DNA of 64,000 nt from Macrocystis pyrifera (lineage: Eukaryota; Sar; Phaeophyceae; Laminariales; Laminariaceae), in NCBI GenBank assembly GCA_031763025.1, contig JASSKH010000041.1, positions 620,001-684,000 of the forward strand. The letters are read 5' to 3'. A program made the translations under genes and the position numbers. Positions 48,201 through 60,175 of this stretch are shown here, in pieces; positions within the stretch are counted from its first letter, which is position 1, and each line of letters opens with the position of its first letter. The notes under the pieces were generated by a model. The model was not told the origin of the DNA. It did not search any database and saw only the letters and a program-made list of their open reading frames with translations.

Positions 48201-50255
48201 TTCCGTACGTCGAAAACCTTGATATCGTTGTCGATGCCCCCGCTCATCACGTGCTGGTCGTCTCTCGACAGGCACACCGCCGTCACCTGGTACTGGTTCA
48301 TAAACTCTGCCACAGATCGCCGTACCCTTGGATCCCACAGCTTGACGAAGCCATCGTCCGAGCCGGAGGCGACCAGGTTTCCCGTGCGCGATATGGAACA
48401 GCTGTTGACAACGCCCGTGTGTCCCTGTTCATAGCGGCAACATGATACCGGCATGGTACCATTCATGTACCAACATCGGGGGCGAGAGCTATAAATGAGA
48501 CCCAGTAACTGGATTGAGTTGGGAGATGCACCGTAAGAACGCGGCCGTTTCGGTTTGTTGAGCGCTGTGGAAATAGCTGTGCAGTCACGGGTCTCCGAAC
48601 CGCCGCTGGGCGCTATTAAGGTTGCCGATCCCCTCTCTGCAACTTCATATAAGAGCTCAAACATAAACATTACAAAAAATAACGAAAAAAAAAGTGCTCG
48701 AAATCGGGATTCGACGCAAAATTCATATTGTGTGAGCGGCTGCTTTGTTCGTACGCACCGTGGGCGAAACGCGTGTCGAGCATCGGCCTCGTCTGCACGA
48801 GAACAAGGATGGACCACCCAGAGCATGCGCTTCAACGAGTCGATGCCACGAACTCGCCCCACCCAAGTTCCGCGTTCCACACGCGTATACTGCGTGCTCG
48901 CATTCCTTTCGCTACTTCTCGTCAAAATGCCGAGAACAAGGCTCCGTTTGGTATCGTGAGTAGAACGTACTATTAATAGTGCTATACGTAAGAGCACGAG
49001 TAAGAATATAACAGCAAGACGTCACGAAAGAAAAAGCATCGTACAGCAATACCACACCACGACACCAAGACTACCGGGCTGAGCGGCAACTTTTAACACC
49101 CGAATGGCTTGTACGCAGTAGTTTCACCTTGAACGTCTTCTTGCGCTTGCCGGCGTTAGCGTCCCAGTATCCCAAGGTTTTGTCCGCCGAGCAAGTGATG
49201 ATGGTGGGAGAATGCGGCGACCAATGCAGCTCGAGGATGGCCTGTTTGGGAGGCACAGCAGCGAGGTGGAAGACATCGCTGTTAATATTTCACGACGGGA
49301 GTTGAGTGACGTCTGGTGTCTGGATCTCTCGGAATGTTGTGCGCTCATCATGCTCTGATCTATGGTCCAACACCGCTCTTCAGAAATATCAAAAATCGAA
49401 TTGCATCCCGTTGTTGAGCTACTGGTGGTGGTATCTGAGCTCTCTACGAGTATACGTATACGATCAAAGAAGTACGCGGCATCTTTGTGTCGTAAAACTG
49501 ACAACGGCACTATACGATACCCCGGTGAATACATTTTAATAGCAGCAACACAAATATATGTATATACGTGCACATCGATCACACGAGTAGCTGCTTGCGT
49601 CAAGTGACGGACGCATTGTCACCGATCAAGCCCAAACATGATGACGAGTGCTTGTCGGTACACCAGCAGTATTACCAGTTATACAGCTATAAATACAACA
49701 CTATTAATATTAATAGTAATAGTAGTCTATTAAATAGTCTGCCAGGTACGAATGCTTGAGGCAGCGAGACGAGAGTGCAGCTTGACAGTCGATTACAGAC
49801 TACTTCACACTCACATTTTTGTGCCCTCTCAATACGTTGTAGTTTTCGCACTCTAGTAGTCTATTATAGTCTACCAGGTACAAATGCTTGAGGCAGCGAG
49901 ACGAGAGTGCAGCTTGACAGTCGATTACAGACTACTTCACACTCACATTTTTGTGCCCTCTCAATACGTTGTAGTTTTCGCACTCTCCCCTTGTATCCCA
50001 CAGGAAGATCGCTCTGTCCGCTCCAGCACTCGCGAGTTGCAATCCCGTAGGATCGAACTTCAGCGTGTACACCGCCGCCTGGTGTCCCGTGAGCAACATA
50101 GTTGGCGCTAACAGCGTTGAGGAGCGCATAATATTTTGTTTCTCCACGATGGCTAACGCAGCTTGTGTCTCGACTCGCAGCCGCTTGTCTGGGTTCTCGC
50201 CGCCACCATCTCCCTTCCTCTTCGAGATGACAATTCGATCTTCTACCTCCGCCAT
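45202..50255 (-). CDS. SNRNP40: U5 snRNP 40-kDa WD40 protein
   Basis: Six exons on the minus strand: 50255-49947, 49241-49128, 48424-48154, 47648-47524, 45952-45800, 45282-45202, with agreeing phases, giving 350 aa (human 357). The protein is a seven-blade WD40 scaffold of the U5 snRNP and acts in pre-mRNA splicing in the nucleus. Hallmarks are MLLTGHQAAVYTLKFDPTG, SADKTLGYWD, SGSDDGFVKLWDPR, SGGIDNDIKVFDVRKL, DNSVMMWDVRPFA, HGGEKNLLKCAWSPDG and the closing GSDKNIYLGEI. The ATG at 50255 gives the usual basic N-terminal lead. Intron 4 (45953-47523) contains an inverted copy of the 1.1-kb repeat. The end of exon 1 with its donor is tandemly duplicated into intron 1. Confidence 0.96.
46265..47374 (-). 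repeat. 1.1-kb dispersed repeat, copy C (inverted)
   Basis: Reverse-complement of copies A and B in the ftsH intron, located in SNRNP40 intron 4. It is flanked by ATCATA on both sides (46259-46264 and 47375-47380), which looks like a 6-bp target-site duplication and defines the element ends. All three copies lie in introns in the sense matching copy A relative to the host gene. Confidence 0.82.
49721..49986. repeat. 132-bp tandem duplication across SNRNP40 exon 1 end
   Basis: Units 49721-49854 and 49855-49986 are nearly identical, including CAGGTACGAATGCTTGAGGC / CAGGTACAAATGCTTGAGGC. The right unit contains the last 13 codons of exon 1 and the GTGAGT donor; the left unit is a copy lying inside intron 1. 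Confidence 0.9.
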
Positions 50256-52993
50256 ACCTTTAATCAAACCCCCAACAAGAAGACGAGAAGGTGGGACCAG
50301 GCCGGATCGGCAGAGAGGTGCCAGTCGGGTGCTACAGTCGAGCTGCTGGCTGCTTCACCTCGCTTCGTGGAGGGGTGACCGTGACATATCCCCGGATCAT
50401 AATTATTGCACTATCTCTCGATGAAACCCACTGAAACGGAGAAACTGCGAGAATTCATCACCCGCCATATGTAGCACATAGCTCTAACGTCGATCCTCGC
50501 GCACCCCTTCAAAGTTTTGAATTAAGAAACTAGTCGCGCAGGAACCGCGAACTTTGCAGTGTGCGATGAGACAGGTTTCGCCTGAAGCCGCGAAACCAAA
50601 CGAGCAACAAACCCTTGTCTGGGTGCAAGATACTGCTGAAGTTTTCGTAGACCCACCCATGATCCAGAATCCATGAAGCTTGTGGCCGTTTCACGTCGCG
50701 GCGGTGCGAATCTCCTCATGACACCAGCACCCTCAACATCGAAGAGCAGCTTGTCCACAGTGCCGCTAACACATACAAGCTCCTGCATTCGTTTGGTGCA
50801 AATTGTGTAGACCGGCTGTCTGGCGTGGGTACGGTGTTCGTAATCGTAGTGAAACGGGAGCGCGACGGTGACGGGGAGGGGGCGGAAAACGGACACCAGT
50901 TGATTCTTGTCGCTCGTATATATCTGGTTTTCTGGTACATTTTTTTTCGCGCCAAGCTGGCGTTAACGCAAACGCAAAGATCACGGTCCATCACCCGCCC
51001 GCCTTTCCCCCCCCGCTTCTGCCCAACAGGTGACGGTTTGTGTTTCTAGTTTTTTGTATGGTGAGAGATGCCATTCTTCCGTTGACTTACTATACGAAAT
51101 GTCTCAGGCGCAGCCAGCGGACATCCGCGGTCGTCGCGGAGACCTTCCGACAATGTACCGCGACACCGTCCTGATGGCGCGAAACCATGGGGGTGGACGC
51201 GGCAAAATTACTTGCGACTGGCTGTTTGAGGCGACGTTGTTTACGGACGTGGCAGCGAAGCATCCCCGGCGGTGCTCGCGGTAGCGGCATACCGTACGAA
51301 GGCTCATTGACAAACATCTTCGCCAGAATCCTCGAGGTTCTACTGTAGTAAATAGGTGATCTTGGTGCTTCTTTTAGGGGGCGGGGACCCCTCCAAGTGG
51401 CGTGGTCAGCAAGACAACATTTTTTATGGAGAACAGTGCAGCACGAAGCACCCAACCCACAACATCCACGTACGTACATAGCTAAGCGAAGGATGTGTCC
51501 GTAGTCGCTGTTGTGCCGACCAACCGCTGGCAACAGGCTGGAAGCAGGTTTACGAACCCGATAAATACGATGACTGTGAGTGGCGAAAACGACCTTTTCT
51601 CTATTCTACGTACTCCCCGACCATTTACACTTAACCATTTCGTATACCTCGTAAACTCGAACCTGCGCGGAGAGTGGATATTTTCTTGATGGAGGAGGGA
51701 ATATGCAAGACATGCAGGATCGCATGCTTGTGTCCTTCCTCCAAGCCTTCATGGAAGGCGAACTTAACGTGATTATTTGGTGCTATCTGCTCGAATATAA
51801 AAAATGAAGGACGGTGAGGGTTGCGATGCTTTGGATTGAGTCCATAACGTCCCACTTAATTTATTCTTCGAGAATGCCGGCGTTAGCTACCTACACGTTT
51901 GTCAAAACATGACGTCTTCTCATTTCCTCACCCCTGCGGTAACCTCACCGTTCACACATATACATGCGACAGGACTGCTGTGCATGTGGCAACGCAACAC
52001 ACATACAAGTTGCCATCGGCCTCCGAGCCTTACGCGAAGGATTGTCGTGCCACTACAAGCCGCCGAGCGTGAGTAGCTCTCGGCAAGCGGAGATTAATGG
52101 TGTCCTGGGCCGCTCCCATCATACATCTGGGTTGGTCGCTACCATTAAAGTGACCCAGGACTTCGTTGCGATACCGAGGCAGTCATCCCGTTTGCAGGTG
52201 GCGAGTTTTGTCGACATGGCAAATTGAATAGCCAAAATGATAACTGGTCTCCTCATGTACAGCAGTACTTGAATGGGGGCTGCATTTCAGATCAGCCGCC
52301 CCCTCTCCACCCCCCCCCCTCGGCTACGCAAATAGATGACTTGCCCCGGCCGCTGCACTCTCAGGATGCAAACATATGAATATCCGTACATCTCTCCTAA
52401 CATTTTGTGTTGCGTCAGCCACTTCGTAGTATGCTACCTTATGCTTGCTAATGACCAGCAGTAACAAGAATTACGCAGACAGTCTTTAGTCTTTACCACC
52501 AACTACGGCATCCACTCGACGGATATCCTCGTGTGGATGTTTTTGGTGACTCTCAACTCTTGACTTGATGACTTTACTCGGGAACCCCTCATTGAATAAG
52601 AGCGCGACGGTCAGCTGGTCCGACAGTCAATTCGATTCTCGCGAGATGGTGTGTCTCGGAAAGGAGGGTGCTGACCTTCCCACTATAATATACATAACAG
52701 TACACACCATGGGCAGCGCTCTGAAAGTGAGTAGTCAAAGAAAATACCTCAAGTGATAGGTCCCAATTCGGAAGCTCTTCTACGGCGCGGAGAGTACACG
52801 AGGCAGATGCGGTAGTGCTGTTGTGGACATATCATCATGCCTGCGCACGAGCCAGTCTTGAAAATATCATATTAACAGTGACGCGAAGAAACTGAATATT
52901 GATTTGGAAACCACACGATGCTAGCTGGTATTCTAGAAAACAGAAAATCCGTGAGGGAAAGAACAAAATTTGGCCGGTTATCACCGCAAGGCG
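50256..52993. other. 2.7-kb region without a supported gene
   Basis: Upstream of SNRNP40. Several ORFs of 60-150 codons occur on both strands, but none has a family motif or clean splice context. The SNRNP40 promoter should lie in the first few hundred bases. Confidence 0.5.
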
Positions 52994-53320
52994 TCATACT
53001 TGGTTAAGGTCCTCCACCCCCTTCATATCAAACAAAACTCCCGTTGAACGAAGATGTTGCAGCTTCGCGTCCAAGCGCTCCTTTAACGATTTAAGTTCTT
53101 CGAGGCTTAGCTGCCCCGAGGGCAACCGCGCAACCCGAGTCGTTGAGTTTTTCGCCTTCTCACTCAGGCCGGCGAACAAGTCCTTGACGGTGTCTGACGT
53201 GATGGTGTCACCATCTAGCGTGGCCATAACCGATTCGATGTCGAGCCTTTCGATTACCTGAGGTGCAAGGTATTTTTCGGCCGATTCATTGCCGAAGGTT
53301 CGTTCAATTCGTGTCATCAT
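52994..53320 (-). CDS. hypothetical protein, 108 aa
   Basis: Not recognised. The ORF starts at a double ATG with an in-frame TAG just upstream and encodes a charged, probably helical protein. The C-terminal half (SLEELKSLKERLDAKLQHLR) has heptad-like Leu spacing, suggesting a coiled coil. Composition is protein-like, with few repeats and balanced residues. A possible donor (CAA|GTATGA) coincides with the end of the frame, so it may be the first exon of a longer gene whose other exons I could not find. No signal peptide or membrane segment is seen. The upstream neighbour is repeat-rich DNA; the downstream neighbour is the SNRNP40 promoter region. Confidence 0.45.
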   Translation of the reverse strand: MMTRIERTFGNESAEKYLAPQVIERLDIESVMATLDGDTITSDTVKDLFAGLSEKAKNSTTRVARLPSGQLSLEELKSLKERLDAKLQHLRSTGVLFDMKGVEDLNQV

Positions 53321-54515
53321 GTCCTACTTCTCGGTGTTGTGTGTATCGTGGTGCTCATAATCTACGCTCATTTCGTTATAAACGTTCTGTGTTTTTTTAC
53401 CTTGTGTGGGGACACCTGATACCGCTTGCCTTGGTGTCACGCAATATGCAGCAGTGATACCGGTATGTGACTATCAGGTACCTGGTGCAAGATATCGGTC
53501 GTTGGGCAGATCCACCGAGAAGACTCGGAGCTATGTTGTTGAACTACTGTAGGTTTAGGTTCATTGGACTAGGAACCATCCGGGCTGTATCATATGTGCA
53601 TTGGGTTGGAAAGCAATGCATACTGGAGGCAGGGGGGGTATATGTTAGGACGCTGGAAGTGGAACCGTGGACCTATATGCGATATTTCAGGTTGGAAGCG
53701 AATGTTGACTGGCACAAATATGTTAAAATGTGCCATCATCACAGATGTACGCGGCAGCACACTACAGTATACTGTATGCTCACAAGGCAGCTGCAGTAGC
53801 CAGCGGTTTGCTGTACCAATGCAAACGGATAAGCAGGCTACCTGCTGTGCGTAACAGCTGTGCGCCCAACAAATGTGTCAACGACTTCCATTCCCCTGAT
53901 GGACACTCTCACAAGGTTTTACTCTGCAAGACCGCGGAACAGCAAGGGATTGACCTCAAGGGGGAACTGCGCAATTGCAAAGGGTATTCAATGGCGAAGG
54001 ATCTTCGAAAGGGCACCAAACAGCCCCCCCCACACGCGATAGAGACGAAAGACTGCCAAAATTTATCATGGAAGAGGGGGGATTCGTCGCAAATGACGAG
54101 GACACGCCGAATCAAGGCGGTGTTGGGGGGTGGCAAATGAGCTGGAAGACGATCTGGACGAATAATTGCGTGAACACACACAGAAGACAACTGCTACCGA
54201 CAATGCCGACGACGGGATATCCAGGACAATCGGTTCGTCTAAAGGGGGCATGGTGAACGTCCCGTCGGTCCTGTCAGGGAGGGCGAATAGCAAATCAACC
54301 ATAGCACTATCATCTTTCCTGATACCAACCCAAAGGGGAGCGTCGAGAAGCCCTTCGCGGTTCTGTCGGGGAGGGCGGCACACGAGCGTCGTAAGCGACC
54401 ACTGGGGTTGGCTCCCCGCGATGCTACAGGGCCGGCCCCAGGCTCAAAGCAGGCGCATAACGGATAGCCCGCCCCCCGAATTCAACCTGCCTTTCGCAGT
54501 ATTATGTGTAATCGG
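53321..54515. other. region without a supported gene
   Basis: Short ORFs only. No motif or repeat partner was recognised before the duplicated segment that starts near 54518. Confidence 0.45.
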
Positions 54516-54517
54516 TA

Positions 54518-54812
54518 AATCGTGAATGGTGCCGTCGGCCCAGTTGACGGGGCTCTCGGAATGAAGGCAGGCGGCCAAGATCGGCCGGTTCGTTCGTGTA
54601 TATTATCGTGCACGTTGAAGAGAAGATGAAGTGGGCACGGCGCGTGCCCACAACAACACGAAAGGGGCCCACCTTGGTCAGGTGTACCTAGAACTCAAAG
54701 CCAATTCCCACACGTATCCCCCAATAATCCCCGCAATGTCCCGCTAGATCTCCGTACAAAATCTCCGAATAACTATTACTGCTGTCACAAGGAGAGTGAT
54801 GTCATGAGTACA
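54518..54812. repeat. 300-bp repeat, copy 1
   Basis: Same orientation and about nine in ten bases identical to 59165-59470. Both copies include GGCCAAGATCGGCCGGTTCG and end ATGTCATGAGTACAT. Copy 1 lacks a few bases found in copy 2 (for example CTGCAAAG near 59349). The pair brackets the retroelement cluster. Confidence 0.88.
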
Positions 54813-55767
54813 TATTTCGCTCCCCCTGCTCGTGCCATCACTTTCCGCTATCTCAATGCAATACAGGAAAAAGCCCATAATATATCCTCCGTCCTATACT
54901 CGAGATAAAATCATGCCTTATCAAAACTACAGCCAACAGGCTAGACACACCGCAAAGTACAATAGTCCGTAGACTACATAATTGTAAACTCAAACTATAG
55001 CCTCAGCTAGATCACTTTTAATACGATTTCAAACTTCTCAACACAACCTGTCTCTATCATATCGGTCATCCTCAAATCACAAACAACTCAATTCGAATTC
55101 AATATAATGTCGCCAAATAACGGGTGATCAATCCATTATCGCCTCCATCAGTCTCAATTTCAAACACAAATCGTTCAACCATCAAACACACCTACAAAGT
55201 AACGGCCAAGTTACCACACAGAGAAAATATCCTGTCCAACACTCCCCTATGTCTTTCCTTCTTTATGCTCTCTTAATTCCTCCCCATAGAATCCACTATC
55301 GAGCACATACTACTGCAGTGTCCTCGACACAAGTTATCCGCCTCACGAATCCAAGTCAAACATCAAACATATAATTCCTCCCCATAAAATCCTCTACTAC
55401 CGCTGTTGAGTTCTCCACACTACTGTATACCTTTCTCACCAACTTCAATTATCAAATGCTACTGCCGTTTGTATCATCCTGGCGTCCCAAGTCAACACAA
55501 AAAATCCTCAAGAATATCATCGCATACAAACAGAAAACAAGAAATCCCCAAGACTCTGAGAACCAAACACATTAGATACGGTGGCAAATACCGCACCAGC
55601 AATAATCAAATCATCACACAATCAAGTCGGAATCCAAAACGACATGGCACTACTTGCAATTAGACACCACAATTTCAAGACTCTTCAAGATCCGAACTAT
55701 CACCACAAAAACACGTTCAATCAGTCTTCAACACATACAGTTCAAAACAAAAACAACACATAAAACA
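54813..55767. other. G-poor region beyond the copia pol end
   Basis: About 950 bp in which G is strikingly rare on the + strand (C-poor on the retroelement's own strand). No ORF is supported. It lies downstream of the copia RNase H on the element's strand, where the 3' untranslated part and 3' LTR would be expected. LTR identity could not be shown. Confidence 0.5.
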
Positions 55768-58060
55768 CTATCCCTCACTCCAAGTATTCACGACAATGCC
55801 CCTGTGGAATTCAAACGCCTCCCTGGTTAGTGCCTTTGTGAGAAAATCGGCATGCTGATACGCCGACGGCACATGAATGACCTTGATCTCGTCCCTCTCT
55901 ACCAACTCCTTAAGAAAGTGGTGGCGCACATCAATATGCTTCGAGTTCGAGTTGGTGATAGGGTTGCTAGCAAGAGAAATAGCCCCCCTCATTATCCTTA
56001 AAAACCGGAATTAACGGCATGCCAGCATCCGGCAGAAAGGAACGCCAAACCTGCCTGAGGAACAGCGCTTCCTTCACTACATTGCCCAGCGCGACATATT
56101 CTGCCTCTGCGGTTGAGGGCGTCACACACTTTTGAGTCCTGGACAACCAAGCAACAGGTCCACCGCAACACATCACAACACCTCCGCTCACGCTGCGGCG
56201 ATCCGCGGCCTTACTCGCAAATGACTGCATACTCAACCCCATTGCACTCCCCTTCTCAAACGAAATCCCCAACGAACTCGTTCTCCTCACATAGCCCAAA
56301 ACATCTCGCGCTGCTTCCCAATGCCTATGCTCCGGGTGGGCACCGTACCTCGCTATCGCACGCACTGCATTTGCTATGTCTGGCCTCGTCATCGTCGCCA
56401 GCCACATCAGCGATCCAATCAGTTCACGAAAAGGCTCACGCACATCCTCCTCATCAACATCAAACTCTCCAAGTCTCACTCCAACTCCAATACCAAGCGG
56501 CACACTCTTTCCCCACTCAATATTATACTCCTCCACTAGCTCCAATGCGTAGTTCTCCTGGGAAATAGTCAACGTCCCGACTCCCAATCTCTCTCATAAA
56601 AACAACCCGAATACCAGCTGAGCGGGCCCAAGTCTTTAACAGGTACCATCTCCCCCAGATCCCTGCAAAACCGTTCATATCTCTCCTTCTTCCCAACAGA
56701 AAAGACGTCGTCTACGTGCACTACCAACGTCAGAACGACAATACCATCCTCAATCAGTCAAAAGACACAAGCATCAGCCAAACACTGCTCACATCCTAAA
56801 GGCAACAAACACCTCTTCAGGTTCGCATGCCACTGCCGAGAAGCTTGCTTCAAGCCGTAAAGACTCTTAAGCCAGCTTCACTACCAAGCCAGACATCAAA
56901 CCACATCCCTTCGGCAGTCGCATGTAAACATCAATCCCGACTTCCAACCTCGAGTTCACAAAAGCTTGCTCTATGTCCAAATGGTATATCACGAGTTCCT
57001 GCTCGCAAGCGAAAGCGGCCAACAAACGCACACACGACACCGCAACAGTGGGAGCGAAAACCTCTCCAAAGTCTAGATACTGCGTCTGCTGATCACCCCC
57101 ATCTACCAACCACTTCATCCATAGGAGTCTCGTACGATTCAAGCTTGGTCCGGATTACAGACGCCCTTGCCAGGTACTCTCTCGGCATTCCACCCTCTGC
57201 TTGCTTCACATTACTCCAATCCCTACGGAGTTTTGCCCTCTCTGACCCTGCACGTGTTTCATAGCATTTCCTAAAGCACGCCCACCCTTCCTGTGGGCTA
57301 CCAGCAGACAAAATCATCCTCATGATGGGTGCCTACGGAATCTTCTGAATGAGCATGCCCCACACTTCATACGACTTTCTCATTATCTCCTCCGAATGTT
57401 CGGCTACCAATGCAGCCCTGTCAGCATGTTCAAGTCCAACCTCCACTGCCTTTTCCTGCTCCAACACAAAGTCCCGTTTGTCCACGCATCATGCTCGAAA
57501 AACCCTGCACTTTTGTCTGTTCGTCATCCCCTGCCCCTATCTTTCCGTCCCATGGCTTCATGGAATCATATGCTAACGTGCCTGCGTTGGCCCCGAGCGT
57601 CATTACTCGGGCCAGCTGGTGTGCCAGATCTTGTCCACCGGATGTCAACCGCGGTTCATCTCGTGCATGTGCTGCCGATGACTCTGCTCGCGTGTCCGCC
57701 CCGTGTGGCAAGCCTGGCGCAGGAATGCCGGACCGCGCTGACGCGGCTGCATCTTGCTGCTCTTGTTTTTGTTGTTGCTGTACATGGAGAAGCTCCGCCT
57801 CCGCTGCTTCTCTGGCGTAGTGCGCCTCCCTGATCTTCTGCTGGGCCGAGGAGGGAATGGCGTCCCATCCCTCATACTCGGCGGAGAAGTCGTATGAAGA
57901 AGACATGTATCCTGCCAACCACAGGCTGTGGTTTCTCACAAGACTTACCCACGATCACGAGACACTATTAGTTGTTGTTGTTGTCTTCACATTAAATCGT
58001 CCTTTGGCTTCATCAGTACACCCAGTGTCCGTCCTGATTCCTTATCCTAGAGAGATACTG
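55768..58060 (-). mobile_element. decayed Ty1/copia retrotransposon
   Basis: Read on the minus strand. A gag-like start (57939-57430, SAEYEGWDAIPSSAQQKIRE) continues in another frame (57323-57093, gag middle), then passes directly into reverse transcriptase (57142-56867, FGEVFAPTVAV ... YHLDIEQAFVNS). Further RT pieces lie at 56900-56600 (YGLKQASRQWH, VVHVDD). Then follows the RT/RNase H region 56587-55768 (GSLMWLATMTRPDIANA, TPSTAEAEYVAL, KHIDVRHHFLKELVE, ADFLTKAL). Protease and integrase are missing, so an internal deletion joined gag to RT. Several stops and frameshifts show it is dead. LTRs were not identified with certainty. Confidence 0.85.
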
Positions 58061-58509
58061 ATTCCGTGGTCACAGACTGTGAGACAGGGGAAAACCAAAA
58101 AACCAAAAAATAAAATTTAATCGCAAATTCAAGTGACAGGCAAGTGAAATGCCAGCGTACCGGGTACGAGAACACAACAACACAACCAGGACAAGAAAAA
58201 ATAAGAGCAAAAAAACATTAAAACCAAAAAACAAAAATTTGAAATGAAAACAGAATACAAACGACGCAAGGACCTCAGAAAGGCTGCCAGACGGAAAAGC
58301 ATACGTACTCAGGAAGGACAGATATCTGCCGCGCGGACGAAGCGACACGAAAGAGAGGGAGCTACAGGCAACAGTCTATAAGAGCTAGTCGAACCGAAAC
58401 CTAGCCACCCGATCTATTTATTTCGTTTCTGCATTCGTCGACAGCTGTGTATCAGTACGGCTGCCCTTCCCCCCTCCCCCCCCTCCCGTTGTCGCCGTTC
58501 TTGGCGTCC

Positions 58510-59165
58510 TCAGCTGCGTGGCGTAGCCGGCTCCTCTGTGCCGCGTCCCTGTGCCACCTCGCCATGAAACAGTCCGCCGCTTCGACGACCCCCCGGTACC
58601 ACTTCCCGTTCTTCGTAGCCGCCCTCGGCCATAACACCGTTTCGACTCCGAACAGCAGAGGGGAGCTTTCCGTGGACTCCTCGGTGGCTTGGAAAACCCT
58701 GAGGTCGTCTGCTAGACATTGGGCCCAGGTCTTTTCCGGTCGGCTTGGTCCTGGGTTCTCCCCACCAGCCATCCCCACCAGCCATCGTCCCAAACATCAC
58801 CCGGCGGGTCAGCCGCTGACTGGTCGCCCGCTGTACGGCCCTCGCAAAGAGGAGGCGTCTTTTGCGGATGGTCGCCTCAACGCTCTCGCATTGTGCTTTT
58901 TTGAGGGCCATGGGGTACGACATGAGGTGGTCAGTGCGTTGCCGGCGCTGGAAGTCAATGCTCCGTAGGAGGAGTTTGTGGTGTGCCGTTCGGAGTTCAG
59001 CGAAGTGCTCCTGATCAAGAGTCCACGTCACGCACCCGTACAGCAGGGTCTCCATCACCTCGGCCTTTAGCATGCGCACTTTTAAAGAGAACGGGGCATC
59101 CTCCATATCATACAGTTCCCGTTTGAACCGATTGTAGCATGCCCATGCGAGTGTTATATCATAGG
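58510..59165 (-). pseudogene. non-LTR retrotransposon reverse transcriptase, C-terminal fragment
   Basis: The minus-strand frame contains LKAEVMETLLYGCVTWTL and then LRTAHHKLLLRSIDFQRRQR, the region downstream of the catalytic core in endonuclease-type LINE polymerases. Catalytic motifs are absent, so only a fragment remains. The open frame runs on upstream into the unrelated 300-bp repeat (59165-59470). It lies just upstream of the copia element on the same strand. Confidence 0.7.
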
Positions 59166-59470
59166 TAACTCGTGAATGGTGCTTTCGGCCCAGTTGACGG
59201 GGCTCTCGGAATGAAAGCAGGCGGCCAAGATCGGCCGGTTCGTTCGTGTATATTATCGTGCATGTTGAAGAGAAGATGAAGTGGGCACGGCGCGTGCCCA
59301 CACCAACACGAAAGGGGCCCACCTTGGTCAGGTGTACCCAGAACTCAAACTGCAAAGCCAATTCCCACACGTATCCCCCAATATTCCTCGCAATGTCCCG
59401 CCAGATCTCCGTACCAAATCTCCGAATAACTACTACTGCTGTCACAAGGAGAGTGATGTCATGAGTACAT
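59165..59470. repeat. 300-bp repeat, copy 2
   Basis: Partner of 54518-54812, direct orientation. It adjoins the LINE fragment. Since copy 1 lies beyond the copia remnant, the pair may mark a segment duplicated or split by insertion. Confidence 0.88.
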
Positions 59471-60175
59471 CTTTCAATGTGTTTACAGCAGTGTGCAGCA
59501 ACAATAGTACATCGTTATTATTATAATAGTACCATCGTATCCTATTATACAATACTCGTACAAATATAGAGTACTGATTGTTGTGTAGGTGTCCTGTACT
59601 GGTACCCTGTAGCAGGAATCGTACCCGTACCTTTTAGCAGGTCAATCATATTTACCACTATGTTCGGCAGCGTAAGGACCGCTTAGGTATTCAGATAATA
59701 CCAAAATGAACATATTCGCGACCAGAATCATACACCACCAGCACAAGTACGATACCTCAGAGCAGAGTCAGTACTGCTGCTTAAGTCACTGGGAATTACC
59801 ACTCTGTCCGGAAATGTAAGACCATTTTTGTATTCATGCTGATACCAAAACGATCCTTACATTTCCGGATAGACACTGAAAATGGAGCATATGTCCCAGA
59901 CCTGTGTATAGTGGGGTTTTCGAAGACATGTACCGGCAGCTCGCAACGGTTCGCTTGGATTCTTCGTGCATGCAACACGTAGAGCGTGAAACTTATTTTT
60001 CATCCGCACCTCGTCAGCTTGTTTACTCGATTCCATCTTTTCTCGCTTGAGATGAACCCAAACAAAGCAAAGCAAAGGGCTTTTCGACACCAAAAGACGC
60101 AAAATATTATGGGGGGCTACGAAATCAACAACCCCTGATGAATAATGCGTGTGTAATGAAGTGGTGTGAAAGCTC
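59471..60175. other. region without a supported gene, upstream of the RD-rich gene
   Basis: AT-rich, with short palindromes such as TTATTATTATAATAG and an inverted pair around 59805-59875 (CCGGAAATGTAAG / CTTACATTTCCGG). No coding pattern is supported. Confidence 0.45.

Noticed and set aside
50522..50896. 124-codon minus-strand ORF upstream of SNRNP40
   Set aside because: No motif, no splice context and overlapping ORFs of similar length on the other strand.
58080..58440. Candidate 5' LTR of the copia element
   Set aside because: No matching 3' copy could be found near 55.0-55.7 kb by eye and no clear TG...CA pair with a primer site.
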